Assembly: GCA_007644065.1 (NCBI GenBank)
Contig: VJWN01000003.1
Location: forward strand, 1,550,001-1,614,000
Source: Margaritispora aquatica
Lineage: Eukaryota > Ascomycota > Leotiomycetes > Helotiales > Discinellaceae
Reading direction: 5' to 3'
DNA length: 64,000 bases
Each line of letters starts with the position of its first letter. The first letter of the stretch is position 1. The notes beneath the pieces are model-generated. The model did not search any database and was not told the origin of the DNA. It saw only the letters and a list, made by a program, of their open reading frames with translations. Position numbers and translations under genes: made by a program. Positions 1 to 11,700 of this stretch are shown piece after piece.

Positions 1-773
1 GGGGGACATTAAACGAACAGCCACGACGAGATGAGATTGTACGGATGAATTGGGACAAAAACACGCATGGAATTTGCTTCTGCTCTGATTAGGGATTTTT
101 GACGATAGCGTGGCGTTTAGGGTTGTGTAATGCTTGTGGCAGCTTGGACATCAAGATTGGGACGAGGCTCGTCTAGCCTCGGTTGATTTGGATTTAAAGG
201 GGCAGCAAGCTTTCTAGCTGCTACCGAGTGAGTGTGGTTGTGTCACTCGCTATGATAAAGATACTGTCATACGAGACTGAGCTATATAATTTTTATGACT
301 TCGAATCTGTAGTTGAGAATAAACACAATCTGAGTCAGCTGCAACTTCCTTTTGTGACGTGGATTTAGAGTTTGAAAGGAAGTATTGCACCCCATATTAT
401 TGAGCCCCTCCATTGAACCGAAGCTATTCGGACTTCTCACGGGCGGGAGCACCCTTCCATTTTGTCAACCCCACTCATTACCTACTCAAAATCCCATACC
501 TGGACAAATACAAGTACAACCTCAACTCAACTTCAGAAACCTAAGAATCTCACCTGTCTCACTCCCAAGTCACCCTTCCCGACTCTTTTTGAGCATACCT
601 ATATATATTCCTTTGTTCCCTCTGAACTCTTAACCGACACCCACTTTCCAACTAGGTTTGCTTATACCAACAATCTCAAACTGAGCAAAAGGAACAACAA
701 GCAAACAAACACACAACACACAACCCTCATCTCCTCCATATCTCATCTCCACCCACGAAGAAGGAACGAAAAA
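1..773 (+). promoter_or_regulatory. Upstream region and CT-rich leader of the HbpS-like gene
   Basis: I see no convincing gene here. A TATA-like CTATATATATTC stretch lies at about 599-610, followed by a C/A/T-rich leader running to the start codon at 774, which is the usual layout of a fungal promoter plus 5' UTR. Short open frames at 385 and 462 are low-complexity leader sequence, although the 462 frame runs into the real first exon. The first 380 bases are AT-rich with no open frame of note. Confidence 0.4.
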
Positions 774-1507
774 ATGGCAACAAAAACACAAACCCAGCTC
801 ACCCTCCAAGGCGCGAAGATCGCCCTGGCGGCCGCCGAGAAAAAGGCAACTGAGATTGGTGTTCCGATGAATATCGCTGTTGTGGATGCGGGTACCCATC
901 TTTTGGCGTTTGAGAGGATGGAGGGCGCCAAGATTACGAGTATTAGTAGTAAGTTTGCCCTGGGTGTAGATTTTATGTTTGCGCCTGAGAGAGTGGGAGT
1001 GGGAATTGGTTTTGGGGGGAGGGTCTCGCTTGGGGGTTTGGTTTGCATGTGGTAAGATATGGATTGGGGGATAGGAAAGGAGAGATGGAGGGGGAGGGAA
1101 GATGGGAATAATGATGGAGGGGAAGGAAGAAAGTGAGATGAACTAAGGCTAACTGATATCTCATAGTTGCCATAGACAAAGCCTTCACAGCGGCAGGTCA
1201 TAAGCAAGGCACGCATCTATACAAAGAGATGGTTTGGCCCGGCGGAGCAGCATTTGGTGTAAGTCCTCCTCTTTCACCATTCACTCTCTCATAACTTCCA
1301 GACTAACCCACCGCACAGCTTGGCAACAGCAATGGCGGGAGATTCACCACATTCGGCGGTGGCCTACCCATTGTGAATGCGAGCGGAGAGGTAGTAGGAG
1401 GCATCGGTGCGAGCACCGGGACGCCAGCGCAGGATCAGCAGGTTGTTCAGGCGGGCGTGGATGCGTTGAGAGAGGCGTTGGGGGGAAAGGTCAGGAGTAA
1501 GTTGTGA
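774..1507 (+). CDS. HbpS/GlcG-like (DUF336) small protein
   Basis: Exons 774-948, 1167-1258 and 1319-1507 join in frame to a 151-residue protein. It carries the DUF336/GlcG/HbpS pattern: an N-terminal helix (LTLQGAKIALAAAEKKATEI), then MNIAVVDAGTHLLAFERM, the AIDKAFTA helix, and a glycine-rich end with GGGLPIV, GEVVGGIGASTG and a final helix. Both introns have GTAAGT donors; CTAAC-like branch sites precede the TAG and CAG acceptors. Members of this family bind haem or small cofactors in bacteria (HbpS) or have unknown roles (GlcG); in fungi the function is not settled, so a haem or cofactor role is inference. The protein has no signal peptide and is probably cytosolic. The ATG at 774 is preceded by an A-rich AAAA context. 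It is convergent with MET8. Confidence 0.85.
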
Positions 1508-1794
1508 TTATATGGTAGGAGAGAGAGGAGTGGAGATGAGAAGTGCAAGGAGGTGAAGTCAGGTAGGTGAGTGAGTATGTAAAGTAGTGTTTTACTTTGG
1601 CTTTTTGATATGTATATTTACATTTCCTACAACCAGTTCACCCGACTTAGTAATGGAAAGGAGATTCTTCCTCAAGTCATATTACTCGTCACCTGGTATC
1701 CTCCCATGCTAAATCCTACCATCCATCCTACCATCGCTTTTCTTTATACGCCATTGCTCCCTAATCTACACATCAAACAGTACTGAGATACCTC

Positions 1795-2709
1795 TTAACC
1801 ACAGCCAACGCAAAATCCAAAAGAGCCATCGAAGGCAGGCTCTTTTTCCTCTTCAAGAGGTCTCATGCACACTAATTCACCCGAAGCGTTTGGTATTCCC
1901 TTCATTGCTCTTAGACATTCCATACGAGGTACTTTGTCTGGACCGTAAAATCCAAGCAGTCTCTTCATATCTTCATCGGTCAACTCGCATAGGTCCTCCA
2001 AGCTATAATTGTCGCTAACTTTGATCATCCTATTCCTTGTCAGTCAATACATCTCCGAGGCCTCAAATCAGCATACCACGACATCCTCTTTGGACCTTCC
2101 TCAGTACCAGGCGCAACTTTCCGTAGCATCTGTCTCAATCTCCCAACATTCTCAATAGCCTCTCCGCAATTCGCAGGAAGATTCTCTGCGATTGAGCGTC
2201 TGATGATATTGGCTAGTCGTGGACCTTTGCCATTCGTGCTAATCATAACCTGCAACGGCCCATCTCGATGCACGCTTCCAAAGTAGAAATCGCACTCGGG
2301 CGGCACGTCTGCGATGTTGGCAGCTATCTTCTTCTCCTTACACAGCTTCCAAATCTCGGACGAAGCAACTGGGTCGTCCACGGCCGTTAGGACCATATCC
2401 ACATTGTCGAGATCTGAGGGCTCGAATTTCCGGTCCACATAGTCGACTTGGCCTTTTTGAATTCGGTATGCCACTTCGGGGTTCAGACCTTCTCTGGGAG
2501 AGACCACGGTAACTTTTGCATCTGCGTTCAGCACGTTTAGAATTCGTCCTGCAGCGACCTGGTCGTGGAGTTAGTGGCAATGTGGTGCTTGAGAGGGTTT
2601 AGGATTGTACTTCGCCTCCTCCAACAACCAGCACCCTTTTGTTCTTAATCTGCCATGCTAGAATCAGTGATCCTCCACCCTGAACCTCTGGATATTTTGC
2701 ATCCTCCAT
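1795..2709 (-). CDS. MET8: Siroheme synthase, precorrin-2 dehydrogenase/ferrochelatase
   Basis: On the minus strand exons 2709-2611, 2558-2077 and 2029-1795 join in frame to 271 residues, close to yeast Met8 (274). The family oxidises precorrin-2 with NAD and inserts Fe2+ to give siroheme, the cofactor of sulfite and nitrite reductases. The N-terminus has the Rossmann loop VLVVGGGEVAAGR, split by intron 1 after GGGE. The central VLTAVDDP, the conserved NIADVPPECDFYFGS, and the ISTNGKGPRLANIIRR segment follow. The C-terminal part (YSLEDLCELTDEDMKRLL, then MECLR) is the helical dimerisation/chelatase end. Intron 2 (2030-2076) has donor GTATGC and restores the reading SWMIKVSD; other donors give a stop. 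It is divergent from the VAC1-like gene with about 280 bp between starts. Confidence 0.93.
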
Positions 2710-2989
2710 CTTGCAATAATACAAGTTGAAGTTTGAATCACAACAATAACTTTACTTTTCTGCCGGAGATCCTTGTAGATTCGCGATAAGATAAGACGAC
2801 TCCAGGCTCCTGGTGCACACAGCTTTCGGGTCCGGCAAACAGCACTGAGGTCTGAGTGGAACAGCTGCCCATCCAGTTTCCCACATCGAACAGAACAACT
2901 CCAAGGCAGGTCCGGAGAAGTGCCCAACACCCAACACCGTCCTTCGAGCTGGCGCAGCTCACTGGATACAAGCACAATATACTCCCGCT

Positions 2990-5140
2990 ATGTCGGGACG
3001 CAAGCTGGGCGGCGGGAGGATCCTGGGCAGTGGGAAGAGCCTGGCACCTCCTGCCCCTCCGGCGCAACAGCAGCACCTGCACTCACGCAAGATCTCCGAC
3101 CTGAGTTCGCCCTCGCCCGCAGAGAGCGTGATATCGTCGAGCGTGTCGTCTGCGAGCCCTCTGGCGACGTCGCCGTTGCCAGATCATGCCCAGGATTTGA
3201 GCTCGGTGGTCTCGTTACAGAGTGGAGGGGCCTCGTCTGTCACGGCCGCAAGCACAAAGCTTCTGTGCCCCATCTGTAATGAGGAGATGGTGCGTTTTTC
3301 CCTTTGTTTGGTTTCATGAACCCTATCACTGATTTTCTTGCTAGATGACTTTATTGCAATTAAATCGGTAGGATAGGATTGGCAATGTACGATCATGAGT
3401 TTTGGCTGATTCCGGTTAGGCATTTAGACGACAATCACCAGGAACTGCCAGAGGTGGAGCAAGATGAGGTTAAGAATTGGTTCAACAAGCAGGTCATAAA
3501 GGCGAAGAAATTCCAACCTTTGGCGGTGATCAATCAGAAATTGAAAGGGTTAGATGTTTTTGAGTCAAACGAACCACCTGCACCTTCACTACCTATACCT
3601 AGTGTCACAACAGGAAATCGAGTCTCGACGCCAGAGGTATCACGGCCAGACCCAGATGAGGTGGTGACTAGGACGCATTGGCAGAAGTCGGGCTACAATG
3701 ACCTCTGTACGGAACCGGCATGTGGGAAGAGGTTGGGGCCTGTAAATGGGAATGTGAATTGCAGGAAGTGCGGGCGACTGTTCTGTGAGGACCATACTAT
3801 GTACCAGATGAAGCTCTCGAGGTCGGCACAACATGAGCCTGTGAGGGGATTTTGGTGTCGGACTTGCGAGACCTGCTTTAAGTCTAGGGAAGGCTATAAT
3901 GACCATAATGGATATACGAGGGATCATACAAACACATTTCAGGCAATGAGGAGGAAAAAGGTCGATAAAGCGTACTTGGAGATTTCAAGGCTGGAGAAGA
4001 GACTCACGAAGCTGACACAGTTATTGGCGAATCCACCGGAAGAGACGCAAGGAAATAGTGGTGGGATATTATCGATAGCAGGCCAGAAAAACCAGAGGAA
4101 ATTGCTAGAGCAGTCGGTGGTGACTTGGGAAGAGGATGCTAGTGTCTCAAAATGCCCGTTTTGTCACCAAGAATTCGGCTCTTGGTCGTTTAGGCGGCAC
4201 CACTGTAGGCTATGCGGTAAAGTGGTTTGCGCAGATCCTCGAACTGGATGCTCCTCTGAGGTTGGTCTGAATGTGTCAGCCAGTAAGTGGTCTTTTGCAA
4301 TTCAAAAAGTGATTATTGACTTCGACAGTGACCAGCCCAACGTCGGAAAAAGCTGGTGGCTTGAGTCTCGACATTCGGATGTGTCGAGATTGTAAAACCA
4401 CGGTATTCAGCAAAAAGGACTTCGCTGCTGAACTGGGTCACAAACCACCGGACCAGCGTGCTTACGAGAATCTCATACAATTCGAGAAGGGCATTCGTTC
4501 TCTACTTCCTTCATTTCAGCGACTGCTGGTTGCTCTCCAGGACCCTGATAAACCACCATCGCATAACACACTAAGCGAAGCAAGCAAGGTCAGAAAACGC
4601 CTGCTAGACGCATTTGGCAAATACGATCTAGCATCCAAACGAATCCGTGACCTTCCAACACAAAGCCCATCCCAAGCTCGCCTCCAGAAAGCAATCTACA
4701 ACCAATCCGCCAACTTCCTCAACCTCCACATGCTCCCGCTCAAATCCCTACCCAAGATTCTTAAGCACGCTTCGCCCAACGGGAATGGTCTGCCCGCCAA
4801 CGGCCGTGGCGCCCTCGCCGCAATCAAGTACAACGACATCGACTCGGCGTCTCAGATCAGTAGCTCTAGCGCCGTGTCTGCCATGGAGGTCGAGGAGAAG
4901 GAGCTGCGAGAACGTCTCATTGTGCTGGAAGAGCAGCGCTTCATGGTGGGCGAGATGGTGGAGGGTGCGAAGAAAGCGAGAAGGTTCGATGAGGTGTTGG
5001 CGCTGGAGGGGAATTTGGCCGATTTGGCGAGGGAGTGTGATGCTGTGCAGGGGATGCTTGGGCAGTTGGATTTTGCGGGCGTGTATGCCAGGGAGAATAG
5101 TGGTGGTAGTAGTGGCGGTGCGTTTGGGATGGGGCGGTGA
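2990..5140 (+). CDS. VAC1: PEP7/VAC1 (Rabenosyn-5-like) FYVE vacuolar sorting protein
   Basis: Exons 2990-3289, 3345-3367, 3420-4282 and 4329-5140 join to 665 residues. The family tethers Golgi-derived vesicles at endosomes by binding PI3P, Rab5/Vps21 and Vps45. Visible domains are a C2H2 finger at residues 93-114 (CPIC, then HLDDNH), a first zinc-binding FYVE-like region (ACGKRL, CRKCGRLFC, CRTCETCF), a coiled segment, and a canonical FYVE finger with WEEDASVSKCPFC and RRHHCRLCGKVVC. The C-terminal helices (about 600-650) match the Rab-binding end of Rabenosyn. Exon 2 is only 23 nt and is needed to complete the C2H2 finger. Intron 3 (4283-4328) falls inside the second FYVE. The last residues are Gly/Ser-rich. 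It should act at the cytosolic face of endosomes. Confidence 0.92.
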
Positions 5141-6749
5141 TATATTTGGATTGGAGGAACACCAACCCGAATCTGTGTGTGGTGATAATTGCGAAAGTAG
5201 TGGTGGGAGAAATGAGTCAACTTGGAAAGTGCAAGTGTACTGATACAAAAAACAGCAAGCGAGGTGCAGAGCTAGAACAAATCGATCATTGGGCATGGTG
5301 CATGAGGCGGCGTTCAACAGGGTGGCGAAGCGAAATGTGGACATAGGAATTGGGTTCGCATCTTTTTGCTTGCTTGCTTTATAGCTTGGTTAGCGAACTC
5401 ATGTTTTTTTAAAGCAGAGGAAGGGAGACGCATGGCTGGTGTATGGAGCTATGGTGATGAAGGCTATGTTAATGCAATGTAAAGTTTGAAATAAATCGTC
5501 TGTCTAGCTATCTGCTACTTCAAAAAAAATTTAGTTGCCGTGGTGTGAGACTTGGTATGTTTCCTTTACTCATGAGAATTTTAATGCTCTTCTCGTACAA
5601 GTAACTTTATCGCTACAGGATAGTAAGTATACCTACACCCGAGTTTGGGGTGATCAATCACAGGCGAGAATTCAGTGTGTATGCAGGTACGAGAGATACT
5701 TCGTCAGTCAGTATAGTATAGGCGCCGCAGGCGTAGGAGGCGAGGTAAATAGCGAGACTGAATTTCGGAAATCTAGGAAAACTGTAGGTGATTCCTGTTT
5801 GGACAATCCATTCTCTCCTTTCTCTTGGATCTTGCCTTAGTCTTGAGTATGGAATAGCGAGAAGAGGTTAAATGTGAATGAATGAATCGGCTGTTGATTT
5901 GTCCTACGTTTAGTTATCTTCTCACTAAATCAAATTTTTTACACGTACACACATACACTCATGTATATATAGAGAAAGATAGGCAAGCAAGTTAACAGTC
6001 ATGCAAGATTCCAGTCAGAGACATCTTTTCTTGAAGTATGAGAAGATTAACCAAAATCAGCCACCTGCAACTAGCAATGAACCAAAATTCCTTTCTGATA
6101 CATACCTACATAATCGTCTTAAACAAAGTCCAACATCCTATTACTTTGAATAGAAATACAGTATACGATAACTTGATAACTTGTCGCTTCCAATTTTGGA
6201 ATTAGGCAGGTAGCTTGTGTGCTTGTGTATGTATTTATTCTCGAGGTCGTAGACGCAGATAAGTCAGAACTAAAATATATGAATGAGAATGAAGGCAAGA
6301 ATGACTATAATGCAGTATAACACTTGCTTAAAACTGATGTTGGGTCACGACTGGCAACATCTCCAAGAGCGCTCGTGATGGATAACTACAACAGTGACAA
6401 AATACACATGTGTTATAGCAGATCGTTTACTGACTAAGAACTGCAGACATTCAAGAGATCTCATATTTTGGTTTCGGCAAAACAAAAAATGCAACAAAAG
6501 CAGCAGGCGAAGAATCATTGTACAATGTTACATGGGGAATCTCTATGCCAAATAATCGTCACAAGTCCCCGTTCTTCCGCTCACCGGCAGCCATGTGCTC
6601 CACCCTAAAGCTCAAAGCAGGTGACTTGGAATGTACAAGCAAGCAAGCCTGTTTGATGCCTCAAAGCAATGCCCTCATCTAAAATCGCAATCGCTTTCGC
6701 TTCTTTTCATGACCGACTAAACCATACCAAACCAGACCGACCAATTCGT
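5141..6749. other. Intergenic region between VAC1 and the E2 gene
   Basis: This gap lies between convergent 3' ends, so it holds the two 3' UTRs. It is AT-rich from about 5380 onward. The frames at 5535-5840 and 4748-5344 have no recognisable protein features. I see no RNA gene or repeat. Confidence 0.4.
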
Positions 6750-8252
6750 CTACAACAACAGCTCCAATGGGTTCTCAACCACCTTCTTGAACTCCTTGAC
6801 CCACTCTCCACCAACGGCACCATCAACAACCTTGTGATCGAATGAGGCAGTAACAACAATCTGGTCGTCCCACTCAATTCCAGTGCCTTCCTCAGTCTCA
6901 ACTGGAATAGCAACCTTCTTGGTTGTGCCGACAGCGAGGATACCAGCTTGTGGGGGGTTGATGACAGCAGTGAATCGGTCAATTGCTGGGTTCATGCCCA
7001 TGTTGCTGATGGTGAAAGTTCCGCCTTGGTACTCCTCTGGCTTGAGCTTGCCATCGCGAGCACGCTTGCCCAGATCCTTAACCTGTTCGGAGATAGACTG
7101 GAGACCCAGACCTTCAACGGACTTGACAATCGGAGTCATGAGACCAACAGGGGTGGCAACTGCGACCTGTGGTTGGGTTAGCATAATGTTCCGGCCAACA
7201 ATAGATTTCGCTTACGCTGATATCAACATTGCTGAATTGACGGATGAAACCGTCTCTCCAGCTTGAGTTAACAGTTGGGACTTTCTTGCATGCAACACCG
7301 CAAGCCTTGATCAAGAAATCGTTAACAGAAAGCTTGTACTTTCCGTCTGCGGATGCATTGAGTGCTGCGCGGAGCTTCATCAGCTTAGTAACAGAAACGG
7401 TGGCTGCAACGAAGTAGTGCGGGTTCTGGTTCATCGACTCGGTAAGACGGTTTGCAATGGTCTTGCGCATGGAAGATGTAGGAGTATCGACATATGATGC
7501 TGCTGCTGGTGCGGCAGATCCTGAGGCGGCTGGAGCAGCTCCTGAAGATGCCTTCTTGACATCAGCTTCGGTGATTTGACCACCAACCCCGGTACCCTTC
7601 AATCCAGTGATCTTGACGCCAGTCTCAATTGCCAGTCTCACAGCTGCAGCGCTTGCATTTGGTTGTCTGTCCATTGCTGGTTGTAATTTTCCACCGCTCG
7701 ACTCAGTCTCCTCGGGCTCTGGTGCAGATTCCGTCTTAGCAGGAGGTGCGGTACTAGAACTTTCGGAAGGGGGTTCGGAAGATTGGCTGGCCTCCTCCTT
7801 TGGCGCTGGTGCAGGCTTCTTCTCTCCTCCAGCATCCTCAAGAGTGAAAGATTCAAAAGCCGAAGCATCTTCTCCCTCCTCGATCATGATTGCGATGGGC
7901 TGTAGAAATATCAGTAAATGTGATGAGCAAGAACCAATTGATCACTGACGTTACCGACGGCAATATCCTTCTCTCCAGATTGCTTCAGGATTTTTGCCAG
8001 AACACCCTCCTCTTGAAACTCAAAGTCCATCTGTGCCTTGTCGGTCTCGATCTCTACCAAAACATCGCCAGGAGAGATTGCATCTCCGGGCTTTTTTTGC
8101 CAGGTTCCAATATTACCAGCAGTCATCGTAGGCGATAGCGCAGGCATTGTAACCACTGTATGAGGTGGGAAGGACTTTGCAGCGTAGCATCTTGTGAATT
8201 GGGAGGACAGGGAAGATTGAAGGGCGCGCCTTCGTAGTACGGCAGAGAACAT
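6750..8252 (-). CDS. LAT1: Dihydrolipoamide acetyltransferase, E2 of pyruvate dehydrogenase
   Basis: Minus-strand exons 8252-7950, 7899-7216 and 7166-6750 join to 467 residues, the usual length for fungal E2. E2 transfers the acetyl group from lipoate to CoA and forms the core of the mitochondrial pyruvate dehydrogenase complex. The N-terminal 25 residues are rich in Arg, Ser and Ala without acids, fitting a mitochondrial presequence. A lipoyl domain follows, with lysine 72 in [12 protein letters not shown]. An Ala/Pro/Glu/Ser-rich linker leads to the peripheral subunit-binding domain ([16 protein letters not shown], then [13 protein letters not shown]). The catalytic domain ends with DHKVVDG at about 439-445, the His/Asp acetyltransferase motif. 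Introns have GTCAGT and GTAAGC donors. It shares a divergent promoter with SEC7. Confidence 0.96.
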
Positions 8253-8747
8253 GGTGAAAATGTGTCAGGGAGAAAAATAAGGAGACAATTGAGCGAAAGA
8301 AATAGATGAGGAAAGATCCAGACGATTGAAGTCGTGGATTGTCGAGTCGACGGCGATGCAGAAGTGCAGGACGAAGGACGAAGGACGGGGATGAATTAGC
8401 AGAAGTCAATTGTTGAGTACTGCTCGACTACAAATTTCATTGGGAACCGTTGGATTCCGATCAGCCGCTAGAAGGAGCTGACAGAAGCTCGATGATTGGC
8501 CATGATAGCCGCGATAGACGCCGGAGACCTAACCCCTGTTGGGAGTACCAAAAGTAGCTGATTCGGGATGGATCAATTTATATTCCGATAAGCTGTGGAT
8601 TGCGGCTGTGATACTTCTTGAGGTTACGTGGTTGTAATTTATTCTCAATACCAAAAGACGCAAAGACGAGCTCGTGCAAAATACCTTTGCCAATATCGGG
8701 ATCACATAGGGGCTACGAATGGAAGTGGATGCAGACAAAAGGCCACC
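8253..8747. promoter_or_regulatory. Divergent promoter between E2 and SEC7
   Basis: About 495 bp separate the two start codons, so both genes must be driven from here. I see no clear TATA box for either gene, as expected for housekeeping genes. The open frame of SEC7 continues upstream to 8628 but that part has no conserved look. Confidence 0.45.
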
Positions 8748-11700
8748 ATGAGTTCTATCGTCTTTGTGGTGTCAGCCTTGGAAGCAATCGCAGCTTCTAA
8801 GGAAGCGCACAGGAAACCGCAACTCTCGGAATCAGTCAAGAGAGCTTTGAAGGACATCAAGGAACATCAGCCCCAATTGCCAGATCCCGAGATTATCTTC
8901 GAGCCGCTTGATCTCGCCGCAAGATCGAATAACCCCCCTTTGACTACGACAGCCTTGGATTGTATTGGAAAGCTCATAAGCTACTCATACTTTTCGGTTC
9001 CCTCCTCACCCAATGCAGATAAGGAAGCTGCAAGAGCTCCTCTGATCGAAAGGGCGATTGACACAATATGCGATTGTTTTCAGGGGGAAAGTACTGCGAC
9101 CGAAATCCAGTTGCAGATCGTCAAGTCGCTACTCGCAGCAGTCTTGAATGACAAAATTGTCGTACATGGAGCAGGACTTCTCAAAGCAGTGCGACAAGTT
9201 TACAATGTCTTCCTCTTGTCGAAAAGTAGTCCAAACCAGCAGGTAGCACAAGGGACGTTGACCCAAATGGTTGGGACAGTTTTTGAACGAGTGAAGACAC
9301 GCATACACATGAAAGAAGCGAGGCTGAACCTCTCCAAACTGGGCAAAGGAACTGGAAATGCAAGTTCTATGACTGTGGACGCATCGGAATCGATCAATGA
9401 AGTGGCAGGAAGCAATGATCCAGAAGGCTCCGTTGATGGAACGGTGGCATCAGAGACCCCCTCAAACGAAGTCGGTCCAAAGCTCACGTTGAAGGATTTG
9501 GAGCGTAGGACTAGTTTTGACGATGTGGAAGAAGGGCCAACAATGGTGACGCATGTCAGGCCTGCACAAACATCTCCCAGATCTCCGTCAGGGCAAACAC
9601 CACCAGAAGGGAGTCTGGATGAAAGTATGGACACAGACGACAATGAAGATGAGGTTTACATCCGAGATGCATATTTGGTTTTCCGATCATTTTGCAATCT
9701 CAGTACCAAGGTCCTGACCCAAGAACAGCTATACGATATCAAGGGTCAGCATATGCGCTCCAAGCTAATATCTCTTCACTTAATTCACACATTGCTCAAC
9801 AACAATATGCTCGTCTTTACTTCGCCTTTATGTACAATCAAAAGCACAAAAAGCAATGAGCCAACTGGATTTCTGCAAGCAATTAAATTCTACTTATGTC
9901 TTAGTATTACCCGAAACGGTGCACATTCAGTAGATAGGGTGTTCGAGGTTTGTTGTGAGATATTTTGGTTGATGCTGAAATTCATGAGAGCGCCCTTCAA
10001 GGCAAGCAAGCAGTCCTATGCATTAGCCGAGTTGTTTTTGCTAACTTCAACCAGAAAGAAATCGAGGTCTTCTTAAACGAGATCTACCTGGCTCTTTTGG
10101 AGAGGCGGAATGCTCCTGTCACCCAGAAGTTGTATTTCATGGGCATTTTACAGAGATTCTGTGCAGATCCACGAGCTCTGGTTGAAACATATTTGAATTA
10201 TGACTGCGATAGAAATGTCGACAACATGTTTCAAACACTCATCGAAGACCTCTCAAAAGCGGCAAGTTCGGCAGTCATGATCACCCCTTTCCATCAGCAG
10301 CAATATGAGGAAAAGGCTGCAAAGGGTCCAAGCAACTCAGATTGGCAAAGCAGGGGAACACTGCCTCCTCCTCTATCAATTGCCTCGATACATGATCGCC
10401 ATGTAAACGTTGATGACGAGATCCCCAAGGAATACATCATCAAGAGGCAAGCGCTGGATTGTCTTGTGGAAACCCTTAGATCATTAGTCAATTGGTCCCA
10501 GCAGGGAATTGCAGAAGTTACCGGTGGCATGGAAGCCGACGGGAGGCCTTCAGAGGACTTCCGTCAATCCATGGATCCATCTCTAAATGACAGCTCTTCC
10601 AGGATAACAAATGGGGACACGCCCTTAGCTCCATCTACACCAATTATTGACGACGATCCAGATCAATTGGAGAAGGAAAAGCACCGGAAAACTGCATTGA
10701 GCAATGCAATTAAGCAGTTCAACTTCAAGCCTAAGAGAGGACTTAAACTCCTGCTCTCTGAAGGTTTTATTCCTGCAGATACACCAGAAGACATTTCTCG
10801 ATTTCTTCTCACTGAGGAGCGACTTGATAAGGCACAAATTGGGGAGTTCTTGGGTGATCCCGATGATCGGAATGTTGCAATCATGCATGCCTTCGTTGAC
10901 CATATGGATTTTACCAAACGACGCTTTGTGGATTCGTTGAGAGAATTTCTGCAGTCATTCCGGTTACCTGGAGAAGCACAAAAGATTGATCGTTTCATGC
11001 TGAAATTTGCCAATCGATATGTGACGGGTAACCCAAATGCTTTTGCCAATGCTGATACTGCCTATGTTCTTGCATACTCAGTTGTCATGCTGAATACTGA
11101 TCAGCATAGTAAGAATGTTGTGAAGCGGATGACGAAAGAGGATTTTATCAAGAACAACCGAGGAATCAACGACAATGCCAATCTACCTGATGAGTACTTG
11201 ATTGGCATTTACGAAGAGATTGGCAAGGACGAGATTGTTCTGAAGAGTGAACGAGAGACTGCAGCGGCAAATGGTACAGCGCCTCAACAAACCGGCGGTA
11301 TCGCTGCAAACTTCACACAAGCCCTAGCTACTGTTGGTCGTGACTTGCAGCGAGAAGCGTACCTGGCTCAATCCGAAGAGATCTCTAATCGGTCTGAACA
11401 ATTGTACAAGAACCTCTTCAGAAACCAGCGTAAAAACACAGCAAAAATGGGAGCCGTCAAGTTCATTCCTGCAACTTCCTTCAAGCATGTTGGTCCGATG
11501 TTTGACGTGACGTGGATGTCATTTTTCTCAGCACTTTCAGCACAAATGCAACGTGCTCAGAACATTGAAATCATCAAGACTTGTGTTGAAGGCATGAAAC
11601 TTGCAGTCCGAATTGCCTGTCTATTTGACCTGGAAACGCCAAGAGAAGCCTTCATTTCCGCTCTCAAGAACGCCACGAATTTGAACAACCCAGCAGATAT

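Noticed and set aside
743..1216. 157-codon minus-strand frame
   Set aside because: It is antisense to the HbpS-like exons and intron and is a low-complexity Ser/Pro/Leu shadow.
4748..5344. Two long frames antisense to, or in another frame of, VAC1
   Set aside because: They overlap the Rab-binding end of VAC1, whose protein is clearly conserved; the frames are shadows.
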